Assembly (NCBI GenBank): GCA_013396655.1
Contig: WBMV01000087.1
Span: forward strand, 43,646-107,645
Direction: 5' to 3'
Source: Campylorhamphus procurvoides
Lineage: Eukaryota > Chordata > Aves > Passeriformes > Dendrocolaptidae
Length of the DNA: 64,000 nt
Shown: in pieces, positions 23,728 through 36,144 of the stretch
Numbering within the stretch: the stretch's first letter is position 1
Layout of the letters: every line of letters starts with the position of its first letter
The notes under the pieces: generated by a model
Told to the model about the DNA's origin: nothing
Database searches by the model: none
The model's input: only the letters and a program-made list of their open reading frames with translations
Made by a program: the position numbers and the translations under genes

Positions 23728-24270
23728 TGTTGGGTCTGGCTGAGCTGGAGTTCATTTCCCCATTGCAGCCCTCACAGTGCTGTGCTTTGCACTGGCAGCT
23801 AGAAAGGTGTTGAAAACACAGCAGTGTTTTGGCTACTGCTGAGCAGTGCTGGCACAGCATCAGTGCTGTAGCACTCCCTCCCCAGCTGAGAGCAAGATCC
23901 TGGGAGGGGACACAAGCAGGCCAGCTGACCCAAAGGGGTATTCCATACCATGTGACGTCAGCTCAGATATAAAAGCTAAGGAAAGGAGGAGGAAAGGGTG
24001 GCAGTTGTTGTTTGCAATGTTTGCCTGCATGCTAAAGCTCTCTGCTTCCCAAGACATGGCCAGACATGGCTTGCTAATGGGAGTAAAGAATAAACCTTGT
24101 TATTTTCCTCCTTGCTTGTACATGTGCAAACTTTCACTTTTTGCTTTAGTAAACTGCTTTATCTCAACCTGAGTCATTTTCCATCTTGTTCTCTCTCCCC
24201 TGTCCAGCTGGGAAGGGGAATGAGAGAGCAGCTTGGTGGTCACTTGGTATCCAGCCAAGGTCAACCCCAC
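23728..24270 (+). mobile_element. Solo LTR of a passerine endogenous retrovirus
   Basis: Begins TGTTGGGTCTGGCTGAGCTG and runs about 540 bp to GGTCAACCCCA. Retroviral LTR parts appear in order: a full CRE (TGACGTCA, 23953-23960), a TATA box (TATAAAAG, 23968-23975), a purine-rich stretch, a polyadenylation signal (AATAAA, 24089-24094), and a T-rich end with TTTATCTCAACC. The sequence matches, from memory, a common songbird LTR type of the ERVL/ERVK group; the exact family was not established. No gag, pol or env remnant lies next to it, so it is a solo LTR left by recombination. The target-site duplication is not clear and the 3' terminus looks eroded. No coding capacity. Confidence 0.85.
23953..23975 (+). 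promoter_or_regulatory. CRE and TATA box of the LTR promoter
   Basis: TGACGTCA at 23953-23960 is a perfect cAMP-response/ATF site. TATAAAAG follows at 23968-23975. This spacing is the core promoter of the LTR U3 region and may still be able to start transcripts rightwards. Confidence 0.75.
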
Positions 24271-25359
24271 TCCAGGCTGCATAGCTCCCTCCATAAGAGC
24301 ATCCTCTCTTTTCCAAAGTCTGATGACTGGCAACGCACCTTAATCAGGATTTCTTCAGGAATAAGGAGACAAGAACAACAGTCTTCTCAAAAAATAACTG
24401 ACAAAACCCACTTGGTTATTATAAAGTTGTATGACTAGTGCAAACATACAGTTTCATCAATCACGTGGCATATAACTTGAACATAGTTCATGTTGAACAC
24501 AGAACTAGAACACTGAAAGTTAGTTTTGGGGTGGGTTTTTTAAAGATTATTACAGAATAGCTGCACTGCTCCTGAAGGGTCTTGACAGCAATTCTGGAGC
24601 TTGCTAATCATTGCTGTAATATGACACATTTTCTTATGAAAAACTAGGAATTAACACTGTGGCTCCAAGTCACCTAATGCTTTTATAAACAGGGACCTGA
24701 CATTTGAAAAAAGGTATTTTTTACACTAATTTGAACCTGACTTGAAACACCACCACTCATTACTGCACATAAAACTGGCATTAAATGCAAGACCTCTATA
24801 GCAAGGAAGTAAATTTATTATGGGATTACCAGAATGGAATAAGTGCTCTGAATTATTTATTTTCAACTAACCGTTCAAAGAACTTGAATGAGGCAAAATC
24901 CAATAAGTGTCCTCATGATTTATGCATGAAGAATACAATTTCAAATCATAATTTATGGCATACTGCACTATAAGAAAAAAAAGTTTGTTAACAACTAAAA
25001 TGACTGAAAGAATGAGAGAAATCTTGGTTGTATCTGATCTGTCAAAGTAGAATTAGAGAGAAAAAAAAATATAGTAAAAATACTGGTTCCAGCATCAAGG
25101 AAAAATAAATAAAGCTTATTGAAGGAATTATCTTTTTTCTAACATGAACATAATACAGGTTTTACAGCGATGGCACTCACAACTGGAAATTTACCTTTGT
25201 ATTTGCTGACCGGCATAATCTTTTCTTTGGCAATTAAAAAACCCAAACAAACAAATAACCCAACACATGAATTGAACCGAAGTTGTATGTGCATTTGTAA
25301 CCCCGGAGCCCTACTCCCAATTACAGCTAATATTCTTCAACACTTCTACGTGGGTAGCA
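24271..25359. other. Unique sequence between LTR and CpG island
   Basis: AT-rich with no repeat or exon recognised. Base composition rises to GC-rich from about 25360. Confidence 0.5.
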
Positions 25360-25734
25360 GCCTGACACGAAGCCGAAAGCCTGAAACACTCCTAGGAAGG
25401 GCAGCAGTGCGCTCCAGAGGGCGAACGACCTTTGCGCATCACAGGTGTGGGTGCGCTCCAAATCACCTGTACCGCGGCTGCGAACCAAAGCAGCACCGCG
25501 TCCCGGCGACAAAACCTGGGCGGGGGGAGCCGGCCTAGGGTCAGGGCCGGACCGGGGGCCCGGGCTTCCCCAGCAGCCGGGTCGGGGAAATCTCCGCGGC
25601 TCGGCTCGGCTCGCCCCTCTGCGCTGCAGCCTCATCGCTTCACACCCGGCAAAACATCCCACAGCATCCCTGCGCCTGCCGAGCACGACCCGCATGCGGA
25701 CACCCCCGGGCGGGAGCGCAGGCACCGCCCGCGG

Positions 25735-25750
25735 NNNNNNNNNNNNNNNN
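25735..25750. other. Assembly gap, 16 Ns
   Basis: Run of 16 Ns in the most GC-rich part of the island, directly next to the candidate - strand start codon. The true length is probably unknown, so no reading frame can be carried across it. Confidence 0.95.
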
Positions 25751-25998
25751 GGTGGACCATCGCGGCGGAGAGCAGCCCGGGGCGGCGCGGCCCGGCCCGG
25801 CCCGGTCCGCCGCGCAGCGGAGGCCGTGGGAATGGCGCCGGCAGCACCGGGCGGGGACGGGAGGGGACGGGAGACGGGAGGAGAGGAAAGGCGAGGAGAG
25901 GAGAGGCGGCAACGCGGGGCCCGCGGCGGCGAGGGGCGGGAGCGGAGCTGCTTAACCTGGGCTTGGCTCGGTCCGAGCGGTGCGGGCGGTGCGGGGCG

Positions 25999-26237
25999 CT
26001 GCCTATTGCCCTGCTCACTGCCCTAGTCACTGCCCTACCTATTGCCCTGCTCACTGCCCTGCTCACTGCCCTGCCTATTGTCCTGCTCACTGCTCTGCCT
26101 ATTGTCCTGCCTATTGCCCTGCTCAATGCCCGGCTCACTGCTCTGCCTATTGCCCTGCTCACTGCTCTGCCTATTGCCCTGCTCACTGCCCTAGTCACTG
26201 CCCTGCTCACTGCCCTGCCTATTTCGTACCTATTGCC
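25999..26237. repeat. 12-bp minisatellite, about 20 units
   Basis: Head-to-tail 12-bp units starting with CTGCCTATTGCC. Two main forms, CTGCCTATTGCC and CTGCTCACTGCC, are interspersed, with minor variants (CTAGTCACTGCC, CTGCCTATTGTC, CGGCTCACTGCT). Because 12 is a multiple of three, frames stay open over the array: the + strand gives LPIA/LLTA blocks in one frame and CPAHCPAY-like blocks in another, and the - strand gives RAVSRAIG blocks. This long-open pattern is a consequence of the unit length and is not by itself evidence of a protein. Confidence 0.95.
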
Positions 26238-26310
26238 TTCCCGCACCCTCCGCTGCCCTTAGCACACAGCAGGTATTCCTGCTGAGGCGAAGGGCAGCGA
26301 GGTAAAGATT

Positions 26311-29297
26311 GCACCTCCTTTACACTGGAGCAGATGCATTTACGGCTCAGCACTGTAAGTCGTGTTTGTATTGCATTGCCTCCAGCCCCAGCACAGCATC
26401 ACGTCCCTGAGTTGCGTTACCAGCTTTTTATTTTTAATTATTTTATTTTTACTGGAGATAGTTTTTTACAAAAAGACACTACGTTGCACATTCAAGCCTG
26501 ATGTGGCCCATGCTATTTGTGTTATAATTTCCCCTTTCTCCACAGTGTATCCCAAGAGTCTCATTCCAGATGATAGATAATTCAAACCTAAGAGGTTTTT
26601 ATTTCTTTCTTTGTCTCTCTCTGCTCACGTTATTCTCTCTGGACTCTGAGAGTAAGTTTTAGGATAGAAAAATTCAATGCTCATTGAATGTTTTAGGTTT
26701 AATTCTTCTGCAACATTAATCTAGTATTCTGATCTCCTCGACTCATTCAGTCCAGCCTGCATCCAGCAGGATCTATCTCCTCCATTTAGGGATACACACA
26801 TTGTTTACTCAACAGAAGTTAACTCAATCACCTATTGTAACCTGTGCAGCTAGCACAGAGTACAGCATTCCTTCAAAGTTTGTGGTTTCATTTATGTGCT
26901 AGATGTACAAGAGATTTCCTCTGATGGTAAAGCAAAGGCAGAACTTCCCCGTACCTGACTGGGGCCGGTAGTACACCATCTGCTTAAAAGATTATATAAT
27001 TGCCACCCCTTACTACAGGCCAGTCTGTACTATAAAGTTGTACTACTTTGTCTATATCAATGCAGTTAAACAACCAGAATGGATACACACTTTTTATTTT
27101 AATATAAGACTGGGTTTCCCCATGAAAAAATATTAAACAACCATATACAAACTTTTACATCCATGCATGCACTCTTACAGATAGATAGGCAAAATAAAAA
27201 TCTCATCCTCACTGGTGAGCTATTCTCCAGCACTTTTCTCTAGAGTATAACAGATATTGCTCTTATATAACATGCAGCTGACACGTCCAATTGATACCAT
27301 AAGGGAAAAAAATAAACTTACCTCCTCGGGACTGCTGACCAAATTTTGTGTTTGTTTGGAACATTTGCAGAAGGATTATTTCAGTAAGTTTAGGGAAAGA
27401 TGCAGAAGCTATAGTGCTGTGTATCCTACTCATTTCTCATTCTCTGGTGGCTCTCTGCACACTGGAGATAATAGATGAGGCATTCCTCTGCACTCCTGCA
27501 ATTTCAGGAAAACTGCTGGGAACAGCTCTTTCCTGCTGAGAGACAGCACTATAGATGTTGCATGGCAGAATAAGTCAGCCAGGCTGACTCTTGCTGATCA
27601 ACAAGTGCTGGCAAACTGGAAGCAAGGCAAAAGAAGAGGTAGAATTAAGTCCTTGTTTACTTTCAAGCTTTACTGTAGACATTAGAATGGATTCTTAGGA
27701 GTTGAAACCAAATCTGTACCCTGCAGCTGAGAGTGACCAGGGGGAAAAAAAGAATATAATAAAAAATATAAACTTAGCAGTCAATAATCATATGCAGTCT
27801 GCAAAATGCAATTGTAGTTCTTCCACTGCAATGGTCTAAACCTTTGTCAAGTTCTAGGGCAGACTTATTGCTTTGAGAAGCCTCGGCTGATACCTTTTGA
27901 CTTGCAGGTGAAGTAGAAGAGCAGCATACATCATGCTGCTCCTCTTACCAGAGCAAAACAAAAGAGGGCCATTGCCAGCTCTGCAATGATAATAATCTAC
28001 AAAACACAGAGGGGAAGAAAAGGTGCTGATAAGTAAAATTACAGCCAGAAGAGTTTATCACACTCATTTGTGGAAAAGAGGCTGCCAGCTGCAGAGTACT
28101 CACGTCTAATTTCTGGTCCACAACCCTCCCTGAAGAGTTAAGGAACTCCTGAATTCAAGCAGATTTAACTGACACTATTAATGCACAGAACAGTGGGAAG
28201 AGAAAGCCAGAAACGCTGCTCAGAAACCCTGCAGAAGGATTAAATTCTGAGACCAGAAGACAGTTATTTTGCTACTTGTTTTTTTAATAACAGAGCTCTA
28301 TTTTTAACAGTAGGTGGCATGTATGTATGAAACTGCAGATACAACAGCTGGGGCTAAGGTCTGCAAAGAGAAGAAAAAATATCTCTACAAAGGTATTTTA
28401 AATTAAATCCTTCACGCTATCAACTGACTAAGCTTGATAATTGGAAAATGAGATCCTAAGAGGATCTGGAAAGATAAATCTTTGGTAAATAAGGAGAAAT
28501 TGGTCCAGCTCAAAGGTATTTTTAGAGTGCAGATAACAGAACATTAAAAATTGATGGCTAAAATATGTAGGAAATGCATCCTTTCCTAGGCTTCATATGC
28601 ACAGGCTACATTGGCTCCGAAGCTTACTGACATAAAAATCTACTATCACACTCCCTGTCTAATGAATACCCTATCTTTTGAAATAATTAGTTATATTAAG
28701 CTAAGTCTCACATTTATCTCTGTGTAAGAGTTTATATTTTTTTTCTAAACAGATGAAGGTTCTGGAGAGATCAGGATCAAACAGAACTAGACTAAAATCT
28801 TCTACCTCCACAAATCAACAGAAACAAAATAATGACTAAAAAGCTTAAGGTTGATTTCATTGAGCTTTTACTTAGGTTTTAGGTATGTAGTTTTGGCATT
28901 AGGATTCATTCCCTTTGACAGACAGACATGCCTTTTTCATGGGATAGAGTCTTTGTCAGAAGAGATTAGAAAATAAGATTTGCTGTTTTGGTCTCGCTTG
29001 GTAACACATGTAGCTCTATGCATATCTGTATTGCTTAAGATCTGTAAACATTTTGAATTGTAAGAACAGGAGGACTGAGTTGTTTTGCTATGAGAGAGAT
29101 ATGTTTTAAATTAAATTTTCTTCTTCCATAGTGTTTGCAGAAAGTCTCGAGAAAAGAACCTTAAATTAAAACCTAATTACTCTGTGATGTGTTTTATGCC
29201 AATTATTTCCATAAGAAATATAGCCACCTCAAAAGTTAACTATAGCCAGCTGCTAACTATTGTCCAGAAAGAAAACTAAACTTATTCCAAAACAAAC
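26311..29297. other. Unique AT-rich stretch downstream of CpG island
   Basis: No repeat family and no firm exon recognised. Short open frames only. Confidence 0.5.
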
Positions 29298-29990
29298 TCA
29301 TGAGGTTCAGTGAGTGCAAAATTCTGCACCTGGAAAATCCCCATACATCAATTCTGGCTGAGCAGCAGCTTTAGTGGAAAGGACCTTAAGCTTGTGGGAA
29401 GCACCAAGCTGAACACCAGCCAGCTGTGCACTTGCATAACAAATGAAGAAACCTTAGGAGAAATGTAGCTGGCAGATCAAAGGGCTTTTCATGCCCTTTA
29501 CTTGACGTGACTGTAGCTGCACCTGTAATTTTGTGTCTAGCCTTCCCACTTCACATCTACTCAATTCAGGAAAGGTGCTGGAAAATTGGAAAATGTCCAT
29601 AAAAGAGCTGCCCAAGAGTGTCAGGGGTCTACAATATATAAGCTGTGAGAAATTGAAGAAACTGAGTGTATTTAATCTGAAAAATAAGGAGTTCCAGCAA
29701 CCTACAACTATGTGGAAGTCCCTTGCAAAGATTACAATGCTAAAATCTTTTAAGTGGCACAAGATCTGATTAGTGACAATAGCCACACATGATGACATGG
29801 GAGGTCCAGACTGAGCATGAAAAATAAGTTTTCACAACATTGGTAATACAGCATCAGAATGTGTGACCCAAAAAGAGGTGAAATATCTGTCCTTGAAGGT
29901 TTTCATACTTTGCCTTGACTAAGCTGTGCCTGACCCAGTCTGATGTGGCAGTGGTAAAGCTTCAGAATGGGAGGTACCTGCAATGGTGAT
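29298..29990 (+). mobile_element. Old, heavily degraded CR1 LINE
   Basis: Follows the order of CR1 ORF2 3' sequence on the + strand: AAAATTCTGCACCTGGAAAA (the KxLHLG region), GGACCTTAAGCTTGTGGGAA, GCTGAACACCAGCCAGCTGT, then CTGTGAGAAATTGAAGAAAC and GAGTTCCAGCAACCTAC. Every frame is broken. The edges are uncertain because divergence is high. Confidence 0.75.
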
Positions 29991-32900
29991 AATAAAGGAT
30001 GTAACAAAAAGCACGTGCAAGGGGATTGAAACCAGATTCATTCAAACCAGGAGGCAGACACACAATTGTGAATTTTAATCAAACTATAGAGTTGAGTTGA
30101 TTTTTTCATATCTGCAATGAAAGATTTTCCTGAATATATGCTTATGCAGCATGTCTAAGCACAAAATAGCAAGATAATATTAAATGTACCTTTTCAAACA
30201 TACCGATTTCTAAAAGTCTTGCAAAATGGAATTTCTAGTCAGTGTGCAAGAAAATTTCTGAGACAGGGTGAGTCCGTCTCTTTCAAGAAGGGCTGTTCTG
30301 TGCTATTAAAGCTCTGAAATGCAAAATTCATCTGGTTCAATATTTGCAGTAAAATTGTTTGCAAGTGTTCCAATCTTCCTGAAAACAGTGAGAATTTTGC
30401 CACAGACACTAGCACAGCAAGGAGGCCCTTCGTTATCTCTCATGAAGCTGTCAGTCACCATGGGGAGAGTCTAGAAAGCAGACTATGGAGCATGCTAAAG
30501 AGTGTAGTAGATGAATTGAAAATTGAACATTTCTATAAAGATTTTACTTAGTGTTGCTAAGATACTAACTCTTGAAATCTCACTATTTCCATATTTTAAT
30601 ATTTAACTTCTATGGTAATTTAAGAGACTTTTTTTTTCTGGGTATAGATAGAGTTTTCTTATATCCATGGAACTGGCTGTGTTTTCTGACTGATATAAAG
30701 TGTTTGGGACTCAATTCTGTGGCTCACTGCAATTGCATCCTTACTTTTAAGCTTGTACTGTGTAGGTCATGTTTGTATCCTGATAATTTCTCTGAATAGC
30801 AGTTTTGGCATTGATTTGCCCAGCTAACATGAGAAACAGAAAGAAACTTGCAGTTTGTATGTTTACTAAAATTTAATTTCTCTCAGCACAAAAGCTCACT
30901 TCTGTTGTAAAATACTTGGGTCAAATGCCAAACTAGAATACTGAGGAGTTCCTCATTCTTGTGCCTGGTATACACAGGAATCCTTGAACAGACCTACACA
31001 GAAGTGAAAGGATGGGTGAAATGTCTGTTGCTAAAAAACCCTTTGCTAGGAATACAAAGAGATTATAAAAGAAAGCACTAACATCAAGAAACAGGTGAAG
31101 AGAGAAAACCAGAATTATAATAGCAATATCCAATTTACATGCCTATACAAATTTTCCAGGTAGCCAAACTTTGATATTGGCATATTTTTCTTTTCCATTA
31201 TACATTTCAGTTTTCTTATTTCACATTTTATGCAAAACAAACACCAAGAAAGATTATTTTTATCCAACTCTGCAGTACCAGCTAACAAACTGCTGCAATA
31301 AAATTCTATTTCTGATTAGCAGCCTAATTTGTCAAGTAAAGCAGAAAATAATCAGCTAGACTAAAAGAAATCCCTATCAGTGATGAAACTATTCATCATC
31401 TAATTTGTGTTTTCACTGTACAGACCTATTCTGCAAATGTGTGCAATGTTTCTCAGCACAAAGAGCTCCAAGAGTGACAGTGATAGATACTTTTAGAAAA
31501 AAGATGTTAACATAGTCCTTAGCTGTATAGTCTGAATTTGTAGGGTTTTTTTTTAAAAAAAAAGCGACCATTTAGGCACTTTTTCCTAGACATACTATTG
31601 TCTCCTGGGTCACCACCTCACTGTTTAGAGATTAACCCTCTGTTGCTGCTCAGTGCAATTCTGCCAGCCAAGTCTTTCATCACCTTCCAGCTAGTTCAGT
31701 GTAGAACCTCTGAGTTCTCACTATTTGTATTTCTTTGGCCACGTATCTGCTCTTTTTCCCAACTACATTTTTTGACCACCTCTGTCCCACAAAAAACCAA
31801 ACCAAACCCAAACAAAACAACAACAACTAATAAAAGGAGCAGCAAGAAAACTCCTATCTTTATGTCATTAGGCTATTTCCATGCTTTCTACACAAATCAA
31901 CATGGAAAAAGTATGGCAAGAATATTTGGGCTTGACACGTTATTTCCACGTGAGGGAGAAGTGAAATTAATTGATACAGTTTGCTCAGAAAAGACAATTC
32001 TTCCTGCTATGCATTTCTTCACAGAACTCAAAACAGCAAAGTCTAAGTCAAAAGTCCTAGGATTACAGTAATAGAATCAAAATAGTTCAACTAAAACAGG
32101 AGGCTGTCCTTCTGGCAGCATCTGGTGCAGTGTGTAATGTCACTGCATTACAATGTCAGACCTTTCCTTTCCAACCTGTGTAAAACACTGAAGTTCAGAT
32201 ATGGGAATTTTAGATTTAGCTCACTGGATTCTTTGTCTCCCAACCTGCCACCTTCCCAAAGTGAAAGGAACTCCTGAGAATCACTTCAAAGGTGGCTACT
32301 TCTTCACTGCAGCATCCTCAATGAAATTGTAACAGGGTGTTTCAATTGGTATTTTCACAAACTTCTCTCTTCAGCATCACACTCACATGCAGCTTTGGTC
32401 CTACTTCCTGTTATCTTACAAGATTTCTTCATGATTCTTACAAGATTCCTAAACCCCACTCTAAGTATCGAAAATCCTTCTGGAAGAGTTTCCTGTGAGG
32501 AGATTAGGGTTCCTTTGCTTAAGGCAGCTTTTCTGCCTGGAATGAGGATTCTTTCCCAGAGACAGTTTTAGATGTTTTCTCCTCCTGCATTCCAGAGAAA
32601 CTGATTGCCTGGGTACAAGAGAAGGCAATTTCCTTCAGACATGTCTGAGGGCCCTGCAAGGTGGGGCACAGGGATGATAAAGCCCTGAGAAGAAGAGGAG
32701 GTGTGTCTTTCTTAGACCTGGTGCAGCTTTGTGCCAAGATGTTAAGTGTTCTCGACTCTGGAAATAAATTCTCCTAAATCTTTCCACTGCCTGGTGTTTT
32801 GGGGGTACCTGCATGCCTTTGACCCTGACACCAGTGCTGGGTACAACATCCTCATTCCAGCTCTCCTGCCATCTGCCCTAGCAATGTCATATTCTGACCT

Positions 32901-35846
32901 TTGAACAACTGTGCTACTGCACAGCAAGAAAATAAACAATAGTAATATTGCAGATGCTTTTTTATAGAATTGTTCTCTCCCAGTGTCCTTAACATCCCAT
33001 CCAAGTGCAATAATGTGGGATATTTTTAAAAAGTATTTTTTTATCATAGGACAAGAGTACAATGCTCTGTTCCTTAACTGAGTATTTTATGTAGATTTTC
33101 AAAATACTTCAGACTGATGTACAAGTGGGGGAAGATTTTCAAATGTAATTGTGATCACAAATTGCTTTTCATTTCGTCATGGTTTATCAACATCTCTGAA
33201 AATTTCAAATAATTCAAAAAGCTTATGTATTTCCGTTTCAAAGATTCACGAAGAAAAAAAATGTTACCAAATGTAGATACAGTTTTGTTACATTTGCAAC
33301 CCAGATAGTCAAAGCAATGCAATACTGCATAACTCAGAAAGTATTTGACATCAGGAAGGGAATGACGGGAGAGGAGCACTTTCTTTGTCTATAAAGACTA
33401 CACTAATTTGATGGCATTGTCAAGGACTCCCTATGAGCTAAAAGGACTCAAATCAAATCAGCTGTGAATTTATTTGAAAAGATATCTAGATTACACTTTG
33501 TCCCTGTGCACACACATATAGCCTGTTAGTCTGTAAAAACAGGGATTACCCTCAGAAGATATATTTATTTCAATGCTTCTTACATTGCAGACAGTATATT
33601 TGTAAATATATATATATATCTCACTCATATTCTGGACAAATAGTAACTACATGCAAATGCTGTACCAACAGAAATCATCTCTTGGAACACATAGTATATA
33701 CTGCTAAAGAATAATAAACAAGGCTATGAATGCTGGGACTAGTGTAAATCAGGGTTAACCTAAAAACAGATTTCTTTTTTTTTCTCCTCTTCCTTTTTTT
33801 TCAATTTAAATTCTTCTTTTCACTTTCATGCAGTTTTGTATTTCCCTAGTTTTCTTATCCTGAATCTTTTGCATTTAAAAGATGCCATATATTGAAAAAA
33901 TCAAGCTGTGGTGTGGCCACAGAAACAATAAAAAATGCAGTCAGCATCATATATTTTTAGTTATAATTTTCTAGAGTATTTCAGTAAAGTAGAGGTTTTA
34001 TTCTCTGAAGAGGACATTTCTAGCTTAATATTATCTTTTTTTCCTCTTCTAGATGGAAGTTGGAGAAGTTGTGGAAGTGTGCTAGCATCAGGGCAAATGA
34101 TTATTTATTTTCCCTGAGAGAAAAATGGCATTTTTCTTTTGGCTTTAAAAGGTAAGATAGAAGGGCACAGAGCATTTTAACATAATATTCTTCAGACAAA
34201 GCAAATTGTAAGCAAAGAATTTGTTCTGCCTCCCTTCCCCTAACACTTTCCTGTAAGGCATCTATGAAATAAGAAAGATGTACTTCCATTTCACTGTAGC
34301 ATGAGAACATGACGGAATACATTAAGAAAAATGGTACTATCTATATGTGTATATGTATAGTCTATAGACTTTATGTAGGATGTAAAGTAGGAAAGGCATT
34401 CCCTCGGGCTCATGGGGATTGGCTGAGGGGACCAGTTTGCTGCCAGGGTCCACTTCAAAGAAGAGACTTTCAGATTCCACTCAACTTTTACAGAGAATTA
34501 GGGAAATGGATGTTTCTCTCCAACCTAGTTTCTACACTTTGCCTTACTAAACCTAATGGGAAATCTGTTACTCTATTGTTTTATGGTTACTAGCTTTTGA
34601 GGTAGTTTGGTTTAATAGAGAAGTGTAAGGATGTCTAACAGAATTGGAGTTCAAGATTAATATATAAGTTCATAAGGCTTTTGTCTTGCTTCATTAGGAA
34701 CAGTTGACCATCTTAATTTCATTTAACACAAATGACAGAATTTGATACTCAAAAATGAACTAGTGAATAGCTGAATGTACCACCAATTCAGGCCAAGTTT
34801 TCAGTCTTACTTCATCCCACTGGCTACATTCATTTATTTTACCTTGCAGGCACAGATTACAGAAAGCTGTAAGCACTGTGTATATCTTCAATTTAAGTAT
34901 AACAGCTTATTTACCTTTAAGTTGGTAGGACAACTGAAGATTCTGTATTTCCAAATCCATATTTAAAAGGCTTTCATGTGAAATACATTTAACAGCTACT
35001 CAATGCCTGATTCTGTACAGCCTGAAGAAAGTGTCAAACCTGTCAAAGTGGAATTGCATTTATTTTACTGAGGATCATGGTTGCAAATTAAGGTGGTAAT
35101 AGCATATACACAGACACAGTTTTCAAAGTTTACTTTTTCTATTTGTGTTAGGTAGGATTCTAGCCATCCTAAATGTTTAGGAATAGTGGTGTTTTTGTAA
35201 TGCAAATATTCATGATTATTGTGTTAATATGGAATAATACTAATTAATTATACAATGCTTGATTGTTCTTAGTAAGTTATTTATGTCAGTTACTCTGAAA
35301 ATACATTTAAAATGTTCTTGTGGACAATAGTAGGAATTTTAGCAATTTGATCTCTCAATTTATTTGCATGCATTGAAAAATATATTATCTGATAGTGCAT
35401 TAAGAGACATTAGTTATCAGTTCTTTTTCCATGGTTACCATGAAAATAAAACAGAAGAAAAATCAGCACATACCGACTTCCTTCTTGTCTGTGGTTTTGT
35501 GATTTCACGTGCTCTAAAGTGCTGCAGCAGCCTGTTCAGTGCTGTTCAACAGTTTGTACTGCTCTGTAAGCCAGGGTGTTTCCTGACTAATACTGCTGCA
35601 GAAATAACATAAACTGGCTGGCTCTGCTGTGTCTTATTTCAGCAAAAAGCATATTCCAGAAATATTTTGTAAGTGGCACAGTTGCAAGTGTACACTGTGC
35701 CACTGGAACCAGATCCTTCAGTTCTCCAAAACCGTGGAGCAGAATACTCAAGGACAGGACCCCAGTGCAGAATGTGCAGGGGAAAAGGGGATACCCAGCA
35801 AATGTACCAGTTCCCCCAGCCTGCCTGCGTATGGAGAAAGCCAGTA
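29991..35846. other. Unique AT-rich stretch, no gene recognised
   Basis: Contains an A-rich AAACC-type tract at about 31787-31830, inside a 157-codon open frame (31598-32071) that I judge non-coding. A short AT microsatellite lies at 33606-33619. The segment at about 35193-35265 has an octamer-like ATGCAAAT-type motif among homeodomain-type TAAT words. No RNA gene and no firm exon. Confidence 0.45.
33606..33619. repeat. Short AT microsatellite
   Basis: About seven AT units. Confidence 0.85.
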
Positions 35847-35897
35847 GGTAGGGATCAGCAATTGGTAGGGATCAGCAATTGGTAGGGATCAGCAATT
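35847..35897. repeat. Perfect 17-bp tandem repeat, three copies
   Basis: GGTAGGGATCAGCAATT repeated three times without a mismatch (51 bp). Perfect identity suggests recent expansion and likely length polymorphism. Confidence 0.97.
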
Positions 35898-36144
35898 CTA
35901 CCATCTTTTTTAAGCTTCAGAGACACTATGTCATATTTTTGACTACTTCAGGGAAATGTTTTGCCAGATCAATGGCAACACTTAAGTTTCAGGTTCAGTT
36001 AACTGGTGTAGCTGAAGCAAGACATGGTGGAACTTAAGACAACAAATGCTGAGTTGCTTATAAAGAGGAAGCATTATAACCACAAACTGAACATTCTGAG
36101 AGGTAGCACATGTCATTATCCCAAATGAAAACAACAATTGAACC
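35898..36144. other. Short unique spacer
   Basis: Sequence between the 17-bp repeat and the next CR1. Nothing recognised. Confidence 0.5.

Larger units (their letters stand above)
25360..26310. promoter_or_regulatory. CpG island, probable promoter, possibly bidirectional
   Basis: Sharp change from AT-rich flanks to very GC- and CpG-rich sequence, unmatched elsewhere in the window. It contains GC boxes and an NRF1-like CGCATGCG (25691-25698). On the - strand an ATG with a strong context (GCCGCG before ATGG, at 25758-25760) lies beside the 16-N gap, and a plausible donor (GTACAG then GTGATT) puts an exon end at 25467. On the + strand an ATG in strong context (25832-25834) precedes a purine-rich frame, and a donor (GCGAG then GTAAAG) would end an exon at 26301. 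Either direction is possible. A - strand open frame at 25327-25725 (132 codons) crosses the island but has no recognised domain. In vertebrates such islands usually mark gene starts; which gene cannot be told here. Confidence 0.65.

Noticed and set aside
25432..26262. 276-codon + strand and 204-codon - strand frames as real proteins
   Set aside because: They cross a gap of uncertain length and owe most of their openness to GC-rich composition and the 12-bp minisatellite.
31598..32071. 157-codon + strand open frame, one of the longest outside repeats
   Set aside because: Runs through an A-rich AAACC-type tract; residue composition follows the simple sequence, with no domain or start context.
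34043..34117. Exon starting after TTTTTTTCCTCTTCTAG at 34042, with a WRSC peptide word resembling thrombospondin repeats
   Set aside because: The frame stops at 34117 without a donor and the resemblance is only a few residues.
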